Under the pieces are notes generated by a model. That model saw nothing but the letters and a program-made list of their open reading frames with translations. It was not told where the DNA came from and searched no databases. Of a stretch of DNA of 64,000 nucleotides, positions 45,328 to 53,105 are shown in pieces. The stretch comes from an uncultured Parasphingopyxis sp. GTDB taxonomy: Bacteria; Pseudomonadota; Alphaproteobacteria; Sphingomonadales; Sphingomonadaceae. Made by a program: the position numbers and the translations under genes. Within the stretch, counting starts at the first letter, position 1. Each line of letters starts with the position of its first letter. The DNA lies in NCBI RefSeq assembly GCF_937129435.1, contig NZ_CAKZNF010000004.1, forward strand, positions 1-64,000, in the 5' to 3' direction.

Positions 45328-47460
45328 TCACTCATCCGTGACCGCCCCGGGCCCGACAGAATCTTCAGGAACGGCTGCGCCGGGGAAGACCGGTCGCTCG
45401 GCCTCTTCGGAGTCGCTCCCGGCATTGCTACCTGCCCTTTCTTCCGCCTGATAGCGGACTCTGTCGGTGCTGCCGTCCATCGGAAGGCCCATGGCGGTGC
45501 GCAGGAAATAATCGCTGCGCTCGAGCATCTCTGCCCGCGCGTCGGATTCACGAAGCGAATGGTCGAGGCCGTCGAACTCGATCAGCCTGGTCTCGCGTCC
45601 GGCGCTTTCGAGCCGGCTCTGCATGCGCCGCGCCTGATCGATATCGACGTTGATGTCGCGATCGCCGTGGAACATCAGGACGGGAACCTCGATCCTCTCG
45701 GCATTCTGGGCAGGCGAACCCTGACGGATATGCGGCCCCTCGCCGATGAATTCCCGCGTATTGGCCCCACTATACCAAAGCCGCGCTTGCGTTTTGAGCA
45801 ATTGCAGGTCGGTGACCGGCGCGACGGCCACAATGGCACGGAAAAGGCCGGGATCGAGCACGCCGGACTGCAGCGCAGCATATCCGCCATAGGACCATCC
45901 AAAAATTGCCAGGTGAGCGGGGTCGGCTATGCCCTCGGATACCAGCCAGCGACCGCCCGCAGTGATATCACCGACCGCCAATTCCCAGCTCCGAAACCCG
46001 TTTTCGACGAACCATTCATCGCCATAGCCCTCCGAACCGCGATAGTTCGGCTGCAGGACCGCATAGCCGCGATTGGCGAAATATTGCGACAACCAGTCGA
46101 AACCCCATTCGTCGCGCGCGCTCGGCCCGCCATGCGGCATGACGATCGCCGGAATTCCCCGAGGATTGTCTTGGCCTGGCGGCAGCGTCAGATAGCCCGG
46201 CACCATCGTTCCGTCCGCCGCCGGATAGCGAACCGGCCGCACCTCGGCGAGCGCTGCGCCTTCCAGCTCCGGCCGCACGACCATGATCTCGTTCAGGGCG
46301 TTGTCCGCGCGCCGGAACACATAGTAGCGGCCGGGATCGGTGTCCGAACTGGCGAGGATCAGAAGTATCTGCTCGTCGGCGGTCGAATCGACGATCGTAA
46401 GGCTAGGCAGGTTCGGGAGCGCCTGCGACAAAGCCTGTGACAGCGCAGCATAGTCGGGATCGAAATATTCGATCTGGCGATAGTCGTCAGCGAAACTGAC
46501 GCCGATCACGCGATCATACGGCCCGATCCGGACCAGCCCGTCGACGTCAACCTCGTCATTGGCATAGACGAGCTCGCGTTCGAGGCCGGCGTCGAGCGTC
46601 ACACGATAGAGCGCCATCCGGCCGTTATGCCGCGAATAGCCATAAGCCGCGTTGAGATCGCGATCGACCGCAACGGGGAGAAAGCCGCCGCGCGTCGAGG
46701 TGTTGTAGCTGTCGAGGTCGAGCCATTCGTTCTCGCCGCTGCGGCGATAGTAAAAGCGCACCGTATCATCGGCATAGCCGGTAGCCCCGCGCCGCCCTTG
46801 GCTCGCCATGATGCGGACATTGCCATGGCCGTCCGTCATATAGTTTCCGACACTGTCCCGCGGATTTTCGACCCGGTCGTCTTCACCGGTGCGAATGTTG
46901 ACACGAACGACGCCGAGCCCCTCCTCCGTCCTGTTCATACGTGTGGCGGCGCGACCTTCCGGAATGAAGACGCGCGCCATCAGCACCTCGTCTGCGGCAT
47001 CGGGCAGCCAGTCGATGATCCGGCCATCGGAAGTCGAAAATCCGAGCTGATACGCGCTCTGCCGCTGACCAAGAGCGAGCGGATCGCTGCCATCCCGATT
47101 GACGGCAACGCGGCGGCTGAAAGGGATGATATAGCCGGTCGTCTCCACAAGCGCGGATATCGTGCACACGAGGCGTGTATTGCTGTCGAACTCGCACCAG
47201 TTGATTTCCCAGGGATCGCCATCGGCGCCGGTTGCCAATCGGGTATCACCCGTCGACAAATCGGTTACATAAAGCCGCGTCTCCTGTCCGACGCCGGGTG
47301 CAACATAGGCTATGCTGCCGCCATCGGGCGAAAGCGCGATATCCGAGACGCTCTGTCTGGCGCCAAACGCGGCGGCTGGATCGGATAACGAATTGCTTTG
47401 AGCCACTACAGTTGAAGACAAACAGCTCACAACCAAGGCGAAAAGCGAACCAACTTTCAT
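45328..47460 (-). CDS. Exported S9-family (prolyl oligopeptidase-type) peptidase
   Basis: The protein is about 710 residues with a signal peptide (VGSLFALVVSCLSSTVVAQ), a beta-propeller-like N-terminal part (ALSPDGGSIAYVAPG, RLYVTDLSTGD) and a C-terminal alpha/beta hydrolase. The catalytic triad is visible: Ser in FGWSYGGYAAL near residue 522, Asp in LMFHGDRDINVD, and His in FDGLDHSLRES. PAIVMPHGGPSARDEWGF forms the oxyanion region. It probably cleaves short peptides in the periplasm. The Pro-poor tail after the His is longer than usual. It is divergent from the M28 peptidase, 132 bp apart. Confidence 0.9.
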   Translation of the reverse strand: MKVGSLFALVVSCLSSTVVAQSNSLSDPAAAFGARQSVSDIALSPDGGSIAYVAPGVGQETRLYVTDLSTGDTRLATGADGDPWEINWCEFDSNTRLVCTISALVETTGYIIPFSRRVAVNRDGSDPLALGQRQSAYQLGFSTSDGRIIDWLPDAADEVLMARVFIPEGRAATRMNRTEEGLGVVRVNIRTGEDDRVENPRDSVGNYMTDGHGNVRIMASQGRRGATGYADDTVRFYYRRSGENEWLDLDSYNTSTRGGFLPVAVDRDLNAAYGYSRHNGRMALYRVTLDAGLERELVYANDEVDVDGLVRIGPYDRVIGVSFADDYRQIEYFDPDYAALSQALSQALPNLPSLTIVDSTADEQILLILASSDTDPGRYYVFRRADNALNEIMVVRPELEGAALAEVRPVRYPAADGTMVPGYLTLPPGQDNPRGIPAIVMPHGGPSARDEWGFDWLSQYFANRGYAVLQPNYRGSEGYGDEWFVENGFRSWELAVGDITAGGRWLVSEGIADPAHLAIFGWSYGGYAALQSGVLDPGLFRAIVAVAPVTDLQLLKTQARLWYSGANTREFIGEGPHIRQGSPAQNAERIEVPVLMFHGDRDINVDIDQARRMQSRLESAGRETRLIEFDGLDHSLRESDARAEMLERSDYFLRTAMGLPMDGSTDRVRYQAEERAGSNAGSDSEEAERPVFPGAAVPEDSVGPGAVTDE

Positions 47461-47592
47461 GTAAGCAACCCTCCCGATAAGTAATTTTGCGATTACTTGA
47501 ACCACGCTCACAATGGAAGGGTGTGCTTGCGAAAAGCCCTTCAACTACCCATAGTTGATTGAGTTCGACCGAACGCTTCAAGGGGATCGCAA

Positions 47593-49278
47593 GTGAATTT
47601 TCGTCCATTCGTGCTGCCGGCACTCGCCCTGACCGTATCATGCGCGCCCATGGCCGACGCGCCGCAAAGCGCCGCACAAACACCCGCCGCCGATTCGCCG
47701 GCCCCTGCCATCGATGTCGAGAGGTTGCGCGAGATGACGCAGACCCTGTCTTCCGACGAATTCGAAGGGCGCGCGCCCGCGACGCGCGGCGAGGAATTGA
47801 CGGTAGCCTATCTCGCCGAACAGCTGGAGGCCTCGGGCGTGCAGCCCGGCAATGGCGACAGCTGGTTTCAGAACGTCCCGCTCGTCGAGATCACGGCCGA
47901 TCCGGAAACGGCGGCGCTCTCCTACACGCATCGCGGTGCCGAAACGCCGCTCGCCTACGGCTCCGACATGGTGATCTGGACCAAGCGCGTGGTGCCCGAA
48001 GTCGATGTCGAGAATGCCGAACTCGTCTTCGTCGGCTACGGCGTCAACGCACCCGAGCGCGGCTGGAACGACTATGAGGGCGTCGATATGGACGGCAGGA
48101 TCGCCGTCATTCTCGTCAACGATCCCGATTTCCATGCCGGCGGCGAAGACGGCCTCTTCGACGGCCAGGCGATGACATATTACGGCCGCTGGACCTACAA
48201 GTACGAGGAAGCCGCGCGGCAAGGCGCGGCCGGCGCGATCATCATCCACGACACCGCCCCTGCCGCCTATGGCTGGAGCGTCGTCGAGAGCAGCTGGACG
48301 GGCCCGCAGCTCGATATGGACGCCGCCGACAATCATATGGGCCGTGTTCCCGTCGAAGGCTGGGTGACGAACGAAGCCGCGCGCGCGATGTTCGCTGCCG
48401 GCGGGCTCGATTATGAGGTGCTGACGGCGGCGGCCCGCGAGCCCGGTTTCCGCGCCGTGCCGATGAACCTGACGGCGAGCGCGCATCTCGAAAACAGCAT
48501 CCGGCGGCAGGAATCGCGAAACGTCGTCGGAGTCCTGCCCGGATCAACGCGGCCGGACGAATATGTCCTTTATACCGCGCACTGGGATCATCTGGGCCGC
48601 TGCACGGCGGCGCCGGACGGCGATGACATCTGCAACGGCGCGCTCGACAATGCGACCGGCACCGCAGGCCTCGTGGCGCTGGCAGAGGCGCATGCCGAAG
48701 CCGGCCCCGCGGAACGCTCGATCGTCTTTCTCGCCGTGACGGCCGAGGAATCGGGACTGCTCGGATCGGCCTACTATGCCGAAAATCCGATCTACCCGCT
48801 CGCCCAGACGGCCGGCGGCATCAATATGGACGGGCTCAACATAGTCGGCCCTGCGCGCAATGTCGTCGTTGTCGGCTACGGCAAATCCGAGCTTGAAGAA
48901 ATTCTTGCCCAGGCAGCCCAGGCCCAAGGCCGTAGCGTCGAACCCGAATCGGCACCCGAACGCGGCTCCTTCTTCCGTTCCGACCATTTCTCGCTCGCTC
49001 GCCCCGGCGTGCCGATGCTTTATGCGGAGAGCGGCGAGAACCTCGTCAATGGGGGTGCGGCAGCGGGCCGGGCCGCGTCGGAGGACTATATCGAGAACCG
49101 CTATCACGGACCGCAGGACGAGTATGACCCGAACTGGAACTGGGACGGCGCTCTGCAGGATCTGGAACTATATTATGCCATCGGCCGTACTTTGGCAGAG
49201 AGCGCCGAATGGCCGAACTGGTACGAGGATGCCGAATTCCGCGCCGCACGAGACGCTTCACGCGCTACGGCCGAATAA
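47593..49278 (+). CDS. Exported M28-family zinc aminopeptidase
   Basis: The 561-residue protein has an export signal with a cysteine at its end (LPALALTVSCAPMAD), possibly a lipoprotein. A PA (protease-associated) domain insert follows (AAGAIIIHDTAPAAYGW), then the M28 catalytic domain. Zinc ligands and catalytic residues are seen as YTAHWDHLGR, ICNGALDNATGTAGLVALAE, FLAVTAEESGLLGSAYYAE, INMDGLNIVG and, late, FRSDHFSLARPGVPM. It removes N-terminal residues from peptides. The start is GTG at 47593 after AAGGGG. The next gene follows 26 bp later. Confidence 0.93.
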   Translation: MNFRPFVLPALALTVSCAPMADAPQSAAQTPAADSPAPAIDVERLREMTQTLSSDEFEGRAPATRGEELTVAYLAEQLEASGVQPGNGDSWFQNVPLVEITADPETAALSYTHRGAETPLAYGSDMVIWTKRVVPEVDVENAELVFVGYGVNAPERGWNDYEGVDMDGRIAVILVNDPDFHAGGEDGLFDGQAMTYYGRWTYKYEEAARQGAAGAIIIHDTAPAAYGWSVVESSWTGPQLDMDAADNHMGRVPVEGWVTNEAARAMFAAGGLDYEVLTAAAREPGFRAVPMNLTASAHLENSIRRQESRNVVGVLPGSTRPDEYVLYTAHWDHLGRCTAAPDGDDICNGALDNATGTAGLVALAEAHAEAGPAERSIVFLAVTAEESGLLGSAYYAENPIYPLAQTAGGINMDGLNIVGPARNVVVVGYGKSELEEILAQAAQAQGRSVEPESAPERGSFFRSDHFSLARPGVPMLYAESGENLVNGGAAAGRAASEDYIENRYHGPQDEYDPNWNWDGALQDLELYYAIGRTLAESAEWPNWYEDAEFRAARDASRATAE

Positions 49279-49304
49279 AAAACCAGACACAGAGAGGGAC
49301 GATC

Positions 49305-50252
49305 ATGAAAAAGACATTCCGCACATTTCTCCTTGCCGCCGCCGGCCTCGCCTTGCCCGCACAGGCCCAGGAAACGACCGAGCAGCAGCCGCGCGCCAAC
49401 CCGGTCCGCAGCGTGCTCGACGGTATCCTCGACCGCGTGCTCGGCCCGGAGGCAACGCCGCAGGCCGAAGCCGCAGCGCAAGACGATACCACGCCGGGCA
49501 CGATCGGGCTCGATACGATTCTCGCCGCCGATTTCCGCGCCGAGGACCAGCCGCGCGACCAATATCGGCATCCGGCCGAGACGCTCGCTTTCTTCCGTGT
49601 GCAACCCAATATGACGGTGGCCGAATATGCGCCGGGAGGCGGTTGGTACAGCCGCGTGCTCGCGCCCTATATCGCACCGCAGGGCCGCTATCTCGCCGTC
49701 AATTTCGATACCGACGGCGCGGACATGGACGCAGAGCAGCGCCAGCGCGCCGACGCATGGCCGGTCCGCTTCGCCACCAGCGTGCAGCAAAGCACCGGCG
49801 TACCCGCATCGGCGGTGACCGCGTTCGAGAGCGACGACATCCCCGCCGGGCTCGAAGGCAGTGCCGATCGCATCCTGATCTTCCGCAACATCCATTCGAT
49901 GCTGAATTCAGGCAACGCGCTGAGCGAGTTGAGGAACCTGCGCGCTCTGCTCGCCGATAACGGCTTGGTGGGCGTGGTTCAGCATCGCGCGCCCGAATCG
50001 GCCAGCTGGGCGGATTCGAACGGATCGCGTGGCTATGTGAAGCAGACCGATGTCGTGGCACTGTTCGATCTTGCCGGCTTCGAGCTGGTGCAGACCTCGG
50101 ACATCAACGCCAATCCGAACGACAGCGCCGACTATCCGGGCGGCGTCTGGACCTTGCCGCCGGTATTCCGCGAAGGCGATACGGACCGCGCGCGCTACGA
50201 AGCGATCGGCGAAAGCGACCGGATGACATTGCTCTTCCGTAAGGCGCGCTAG
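49305..50252 (+). CDS. Exported class I methyltransferase-like protein
   Basis: This 315-residue protein starts with a clear Sec signal peptide ([18 protein letters not shown]) and a Gln/Ala linker. A SAM-methyltransferase-like fold follows from about residue 85: TVAEYAPGGGWYSRVLAPYIA (motif I), GRYLAVNFDTDG, DRILIFRNIHSML and LRNLRALLADNGLVGVVQH. Family members with a signal peptide occur in several proteobacteria. How a SAM-dependent enzyme would work outside the cytoplasm is unclear, so activity or location may differ from the prediction. It is probably co-transcribed with the M28 peptidase. Confidence 0.75.
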   Translation: MKKTFRTFLLAAAGLALPAQAQETTEQQPRANPVRSVLDGILDRVLGPEATPQAEAAAQDDTTPGTIGLDTILAADFRAEDQPRDQYRHPAETLAFFRVQPNMTVAEYAPGGGWYSRVLAPYIAPQGRYLAVNFDTDGADMDAEQRQRADAWPVRFATSVQQSTGVPASAVTAFESDDIPAGLEGSADRILIFRNIHSMLNSGNALSELRNLRALLADNGLVGVVQHRAPESASWADSNGSRGYVKQTDVVALFDLAGFELVQTSDINANPNDSADYPGGVWTLPPVFREGDTDRARYEAIGESDRMTLLFRKAR

Positions 50253-50890
50253 GCGACGATCTCCTTCGCGCGTTCGAAGACCGCGGCGAACATTTCATCG
50301 GTCAAACGACCGGTATTCTGGTTGTAGCGCGAGCAATGATAGCTATCGAGCAACACCGGCCCGCCCGGGATCCGGTGCTCGGCGAGATGGCCGAACTTGT
50401 ATCGCCCGGCGGCCTCGCCATAGGCGCGAAGCGTCGATGCGTGAGCGATCGTGCCCAGCGCGACGATCACGCGAAGTTTGGTTAGCCCATCGAGCGCAGC
50501 TTTCAGAAACGGCCGGCAATTGTTGATTTCCGCGCCGACCGGTTTGTTCTGCGGCGGCACGCAGCGCACGGAATTGATGATGATCGCCCCCTTCAGTCGC
50601 AATCCGTCATCGGCGCTCTCTGTATATTCGCCCTCCGCCAGTCCGGCGGCACCGAGCGTATCGTAGAGCAGTCCGCCCGCATGATCGCCCGTGAACGGCC
50701 GTCCCGTCCGATTGGCGCCGGTCAGCCCCGGCGCCAGCCCGGCAATGGCGAGCCAGGCATCCGGATCGCCGAAATTGGGAACGGGCGCGTTGAACCAGTC
50801 GGGGTGCGCGGCCTGCTGTTCCTCTCGATAGGCAACGAGGCGCGGGCAGAGAGGGCAGTCGATCGGCGGTTCGGGGCTGGTTTCGATCAT
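50249..50890 (-). CDS. udgB: Type-5 uracil-DNA glycosylase
   Basis: The protein is about 213 residues and of the iron-sulfur uracil-DNA glycosylase type. Cys ligands are CPLC near the N-terminus, then C in NSVRCVPPQN and C in EINNCRPFLKA. Motif A is GLAPGLTGANRTGRPFTGDH, which lacks the Asp/Asn catalytic residue of family 1, as usual for family 5. The late motif is YHCSRYNQNTGRLT, with H-C-S in place of the usual H-P-S. It removes uracil and other deaminated bases from DNA. The ATG at 50890 lies 23 bp from the divergent folK start. Confidence 0.88.
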   Translation of the reverse strand: MIETSPEPPIDCPLCPRLVAYREEQQAAHPDWFNAPVPNFGDPDAWLAIAGLAPGLTGANRTGRPFTGDHAGGLLYDTLGAAGLAEGEYTESADDGLRLKGAIIINSVRCVPPQNKPVGAEINNCRPFLKAALDGLTKLRVIVALGTIAHASTLRAYGEAAGRYKFGHLAEHRIPGGPVLLDSYHCSRYNQNTGRLTDEMFAAVFERAKEIVA

Positions 50891-50913
50891 GGCGGTGCGA
50901 TAGGCGCGGGACC

Positions 50914-51420
50914 ATGGGCGAGACAAGCTATGCGATCGGCCTCGGGTCCAACCGCTATCGCGGCCGATCACCGCGCGCGACCGTCGAAGCGGCAATCGAA
51001 GCGTTGACCGGCACGGCGGACGTCGCGCTTGTCGCCCGCTCGCCGATCGTCGACACCGCGCCGCTCGGCCCCGGCAGCCGCCGCTATGCCAATGCCGCAA
51101 TCCTGATCGAGACAGCATTTTCGCCAAGCGAGTTGCTGCAAGCCACCCAGGCTCTGGAACGCAGCTTCGGCCGCCGCCGCACGCGCCGCTGGGGCGACCG
51201 CATCCTCGATCTCGATATCCTGCTCTGGTCCGGTGGCTGCTGGGGCGATGCCGGTCTCGTCATCCCGCATCCCGAATTCCGGCAGCGGAGCTTCGCCCTC
51301 GGCCCGCTCGTCGCCATCGCACCGGCATGGATCGACCCCGTGACCGGCCTTTCGATCCGCCAGCTCGAAACGCGCCAAAACCGCGCAATCCCGGTTGACC
51401 GCGCCTCCCCGCACCCCTAA
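50914..51420 (+). CDS. folK: 2-amino-4-hydroxy-6-hydroxymethyldihydropteridine pyrophosphokinase
   Basis: The 168-residue HPPK transfers pyrophosphate to the pterin in folate synthesis. It shows AIGLGSNRYRGRSPRATV at the start, RSPIVDTAPLG, YANAAILIET, and the catalytic RTRRWGDRILDLDILLW with IPHPEFRQRSFAL. Length fits. It ends 16 bp before tRNA-Lys. Confidence 0.95.
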   Translation: MGETSYAIGLGSNRYRGRSPRATVEAAIEALTGTADVALVARSPIVDTAPLGPGSRRYANAAILIETAFSPSELLQATQALERSFGRRRTRRWGDRILDLDILLWSGGCWGDAGLVIPHPEFRQRSFALGPLVAIAPAWIDPVTGLSIRQLETRQNRAIPVDRASPHP

Positions 51421-51436
51421 CTCCGCACCCGTGGTC

Positions 51437-51512
51437 GGGCCCTTAGCTCAGTTGGTAGAGCAACTGACTTTTAATCAGTAGGTCGCTGGTTCGAACCCAG
51501 CAGGGCTCACCA
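51437..51512 (+). tRNA. tRNA-Lys (anticodon TTT)
   Basis: A 76-nt cloverleaf with acceptor GGGCCCT pairing with AGGGCTC, discriminator A and encoded CCA. The D-arm is AGCTCAGTTGGTAGAGCA, the anticodon stem ACTGA/TCAGT has loop CTTTTAA (anticodon TTT), and the T-arm GCTGGTTCGAACCCAGC is intact. The sequence downstream of it holds broken genes, making this tRNA a plausible past integration site. Confidence 0.97.
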
Positions 51513-51786
51513 CCTTTTCAACAACTTGGTTCGTCTGGCGCGCGAATCCCTGCAACTTGACAACCACATGGCAACCTCCGTGACGCATGTTGCGCCTAGG
51601 CGTGAAAGTCGGGCTAGATCCAATGTCTGCGAGGCGCCCCAGTCTCTGCCATTGCCCTGTTGGCGACGCCATGCTGATATCGGACATTGACGCGTTCACC
51701 AATCTCGTCAGGCGCATGTCCGGCCGGTTACTGGGCGTTTGTGCAAATTCATATAATTTTAAACACCCAAGCATCGCTCGCTCCCA
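51513..51786. other. Non-coding or decayed stretch downstream of tRNA-Lys
   Basis: No convincing gene is visible. Short frames exist on both strands (for example minus strand 51475-51774, which ends by reading tRNA-Lys backwards) but none resembles a known family. The 3' end is AT-rich (AATTCATATAATTTTAAAC around 51748-51767), unlike its surroundings. I interpret it as remnant sequence between the tRNA and the receptor fragment. Confidence 0.4.
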
Positions 51787-52674
51787 TTAAAAATCGACAC
51801 TGAGAGACAACCTAGCGACTCTGCCGTCGATGATGTCGTAGCTGCCACTCGCACCCCGCAAATCGAACCCGTATTCATCGGTCAGGTTCGAGATGGCCAA
51901 CCGCACGGCCGCTGGCCTGCCGCCGAGATCGAAGCGGTATCGCCCACCGATGTTGATCTGCGTGCGCGCGGGCAGGAACACGATATTGTCGCGGGTGGCG
52001 GCGCGCCTGCTCAGATGCGTGATGCCCATATCGAGGGACAGCCCGTCAAGCCATGGCAATTGCCAGTCGGCATTGATCTGAACGTTTCTGGCGGGCTGGC
52101 CCACCGGCAATTGACCGACAAGTCCAGCATCGACATCCGCTCCGCGCACACGCGGGCGCAACAGCACCAGGCCGGCGACAACGCTCAGCAGCGGGCTGAT
52201 CTGGCCGGATAGCGAGAATTCGATTCCCCGGTGCCTCTGCTCGCCCAGCAACCGGAACACATTGTCGGTATCGAGCTGGAAATAGGGCTTCCGGACATCG
52301 AAAAGGCCGAGTACCGCGCGCAGGTCGGGCGTGATGGCCCATCGCAAGCCGGCATCGCGCTGACTGGTGAGAATGGCAGGCAGTGGTTCGTCCCGGTTTG
52401 CCGCGCTGGACGGAGCCACGCCCGACTCCTCCAGCCCGCGCGTATAGCCTCCGTATATCGCGATCTCGTCGCTGAGGTAGATCGCGCCCGCCACACTGTA
52501 TAGCCAGGGGTCCGATTGCGTTTCCGCTTCCGGAATGCCTGGGCGTTCGACCGCCTTGCGATAATCGGTGCGCTGCAACCCGACACTGAGCTCGCCGACG
52601 CCTCGGGGCGGCGTATCCTGGGCAACACTGGAAGCGACGCGGGTCATCGACCGGCGCGACAGCGACAACATCAT
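51787..52674 (-). pseudogene. TonB-dependent receptor, 3' fragment (N-terminal two thirds missing)
   Basis: The roughly 270 C-terminal residues of a TonB-dependent outer-membrane receptor are clear: GELSVGLQRTDYRK, EIAIYGGYTRGLEESGV, a run of barrel strands, AVRLAISNLTDEYGFDL and a terminal barrel strand ending LSLSVDF. A whole receptor would be 650-800 residues with signal peptide, TonB box and plug; all are absent. The frame opens with a stop immediately upstream of ATGATG near 52674, and the first dozen residues do not look like receptor sequence. A deletion or recombination therefore probably removed the 5' part. Unlikely to be functional. Confidence 0.75.
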
Positions 52675-52677
52675 CTA

Positions 52678-52980
52678 TTCGCGTCCCGGCTCACCGAACG
52701 CGTCCGCGCGCTGAACGGTCGCACGATCCGCGTCGCCGGCTGGATGATGCCGCTCGAGAATTCCTCGCGCCAAAGCCATTTCGTGCTGCTCGCCTATCCG
52801 CCTGGCTGTCCGTTTCACCTCCATGCGCTGCCCAACCAGTTCATCGAGGTCCGGACATCGCAGCCGATAGCGGTCGAAGAACGCAGAGCCATCACGCTGA
52901 CCGGCACGCTGCGGCTGACCGGCCAGGACGAAAGCGGCATTTTCTACCGCCTCGTCAACGCGCGCCAGATCGACAGCTAG
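52678..52980 (+). pseudogene. DUF3299-type zinc-associated protein, 3' fragment
   Basis: From about 52678 the plus-strand frame reads like the second half of a periplasmic DUF3299 protein: RALNGRTIRVAGWMMPLENS, SHFVLLAYPPGCPFHLHALP, then NQFIEV and RLTGQDESGIFYRLVNARQI. No signal peptide or N-terminal half is present. Upstream the frame stays open only because it runs antisense through the receptor fragment. DUF3299 genes are known beside ABC transporters and DUF2796 (ZrgA-like) genes in zinc-regulated clusters. The znuD-like gene 125 bp downstream fits that context. I infer a relic. Confidence 0.6.
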
Positions 52981-53058
52981 AATCTTCACATAGGGCTTCG
53001 GCCCTGTTGTCATTCCGCAACGGATGAAAGGAATTTCCTCCGAGCGATGAAGGCGTGT

Positions 53059-53073
53059 TGTTATACTATCTCG
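53059..53073 (+). promoter_or_regulatory. Candidate Zur box overlapping a -10 element of the znuD-like gene
   Basis: TGTTATACTATCTCG matches 11 of the 14 defined positions of the alphaproteobacterial-type Zur palindrome TGTTATANTATAACA; the left half is perfect. It overlaps TATACT (53062-53067), a plausible -10, and lies 33-47 bp before the receptor ATG. A second half-like GTTATAT occurs at 53078-53084. Zinc-dependent repression is an inference from motif and gene identity. Confidence 0.45.
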
Positions 53074-53105
53074 TGACGTTATATCGCGCCGCAAAGGAGA
53101 TTCTC

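Noticed and set aside
51475-51774. Minus-strand frame of 99 codons downstream of tRNA-Lys, considered as an integrase remnant
   Set aside because: Its C-terminus is antisense tRNA-Lys (P-A-G-F-E-P-A-T), and the remainder shows no catalytic R-H-R-Y pattern or other family motif.
52516-52677. Upstream extension of the DUF3299-like frame to an ATG at 52516
   Set aside because: This part is antisense to the receptor fragment and has no signal peptide or family sequence; the frame is open by chance.
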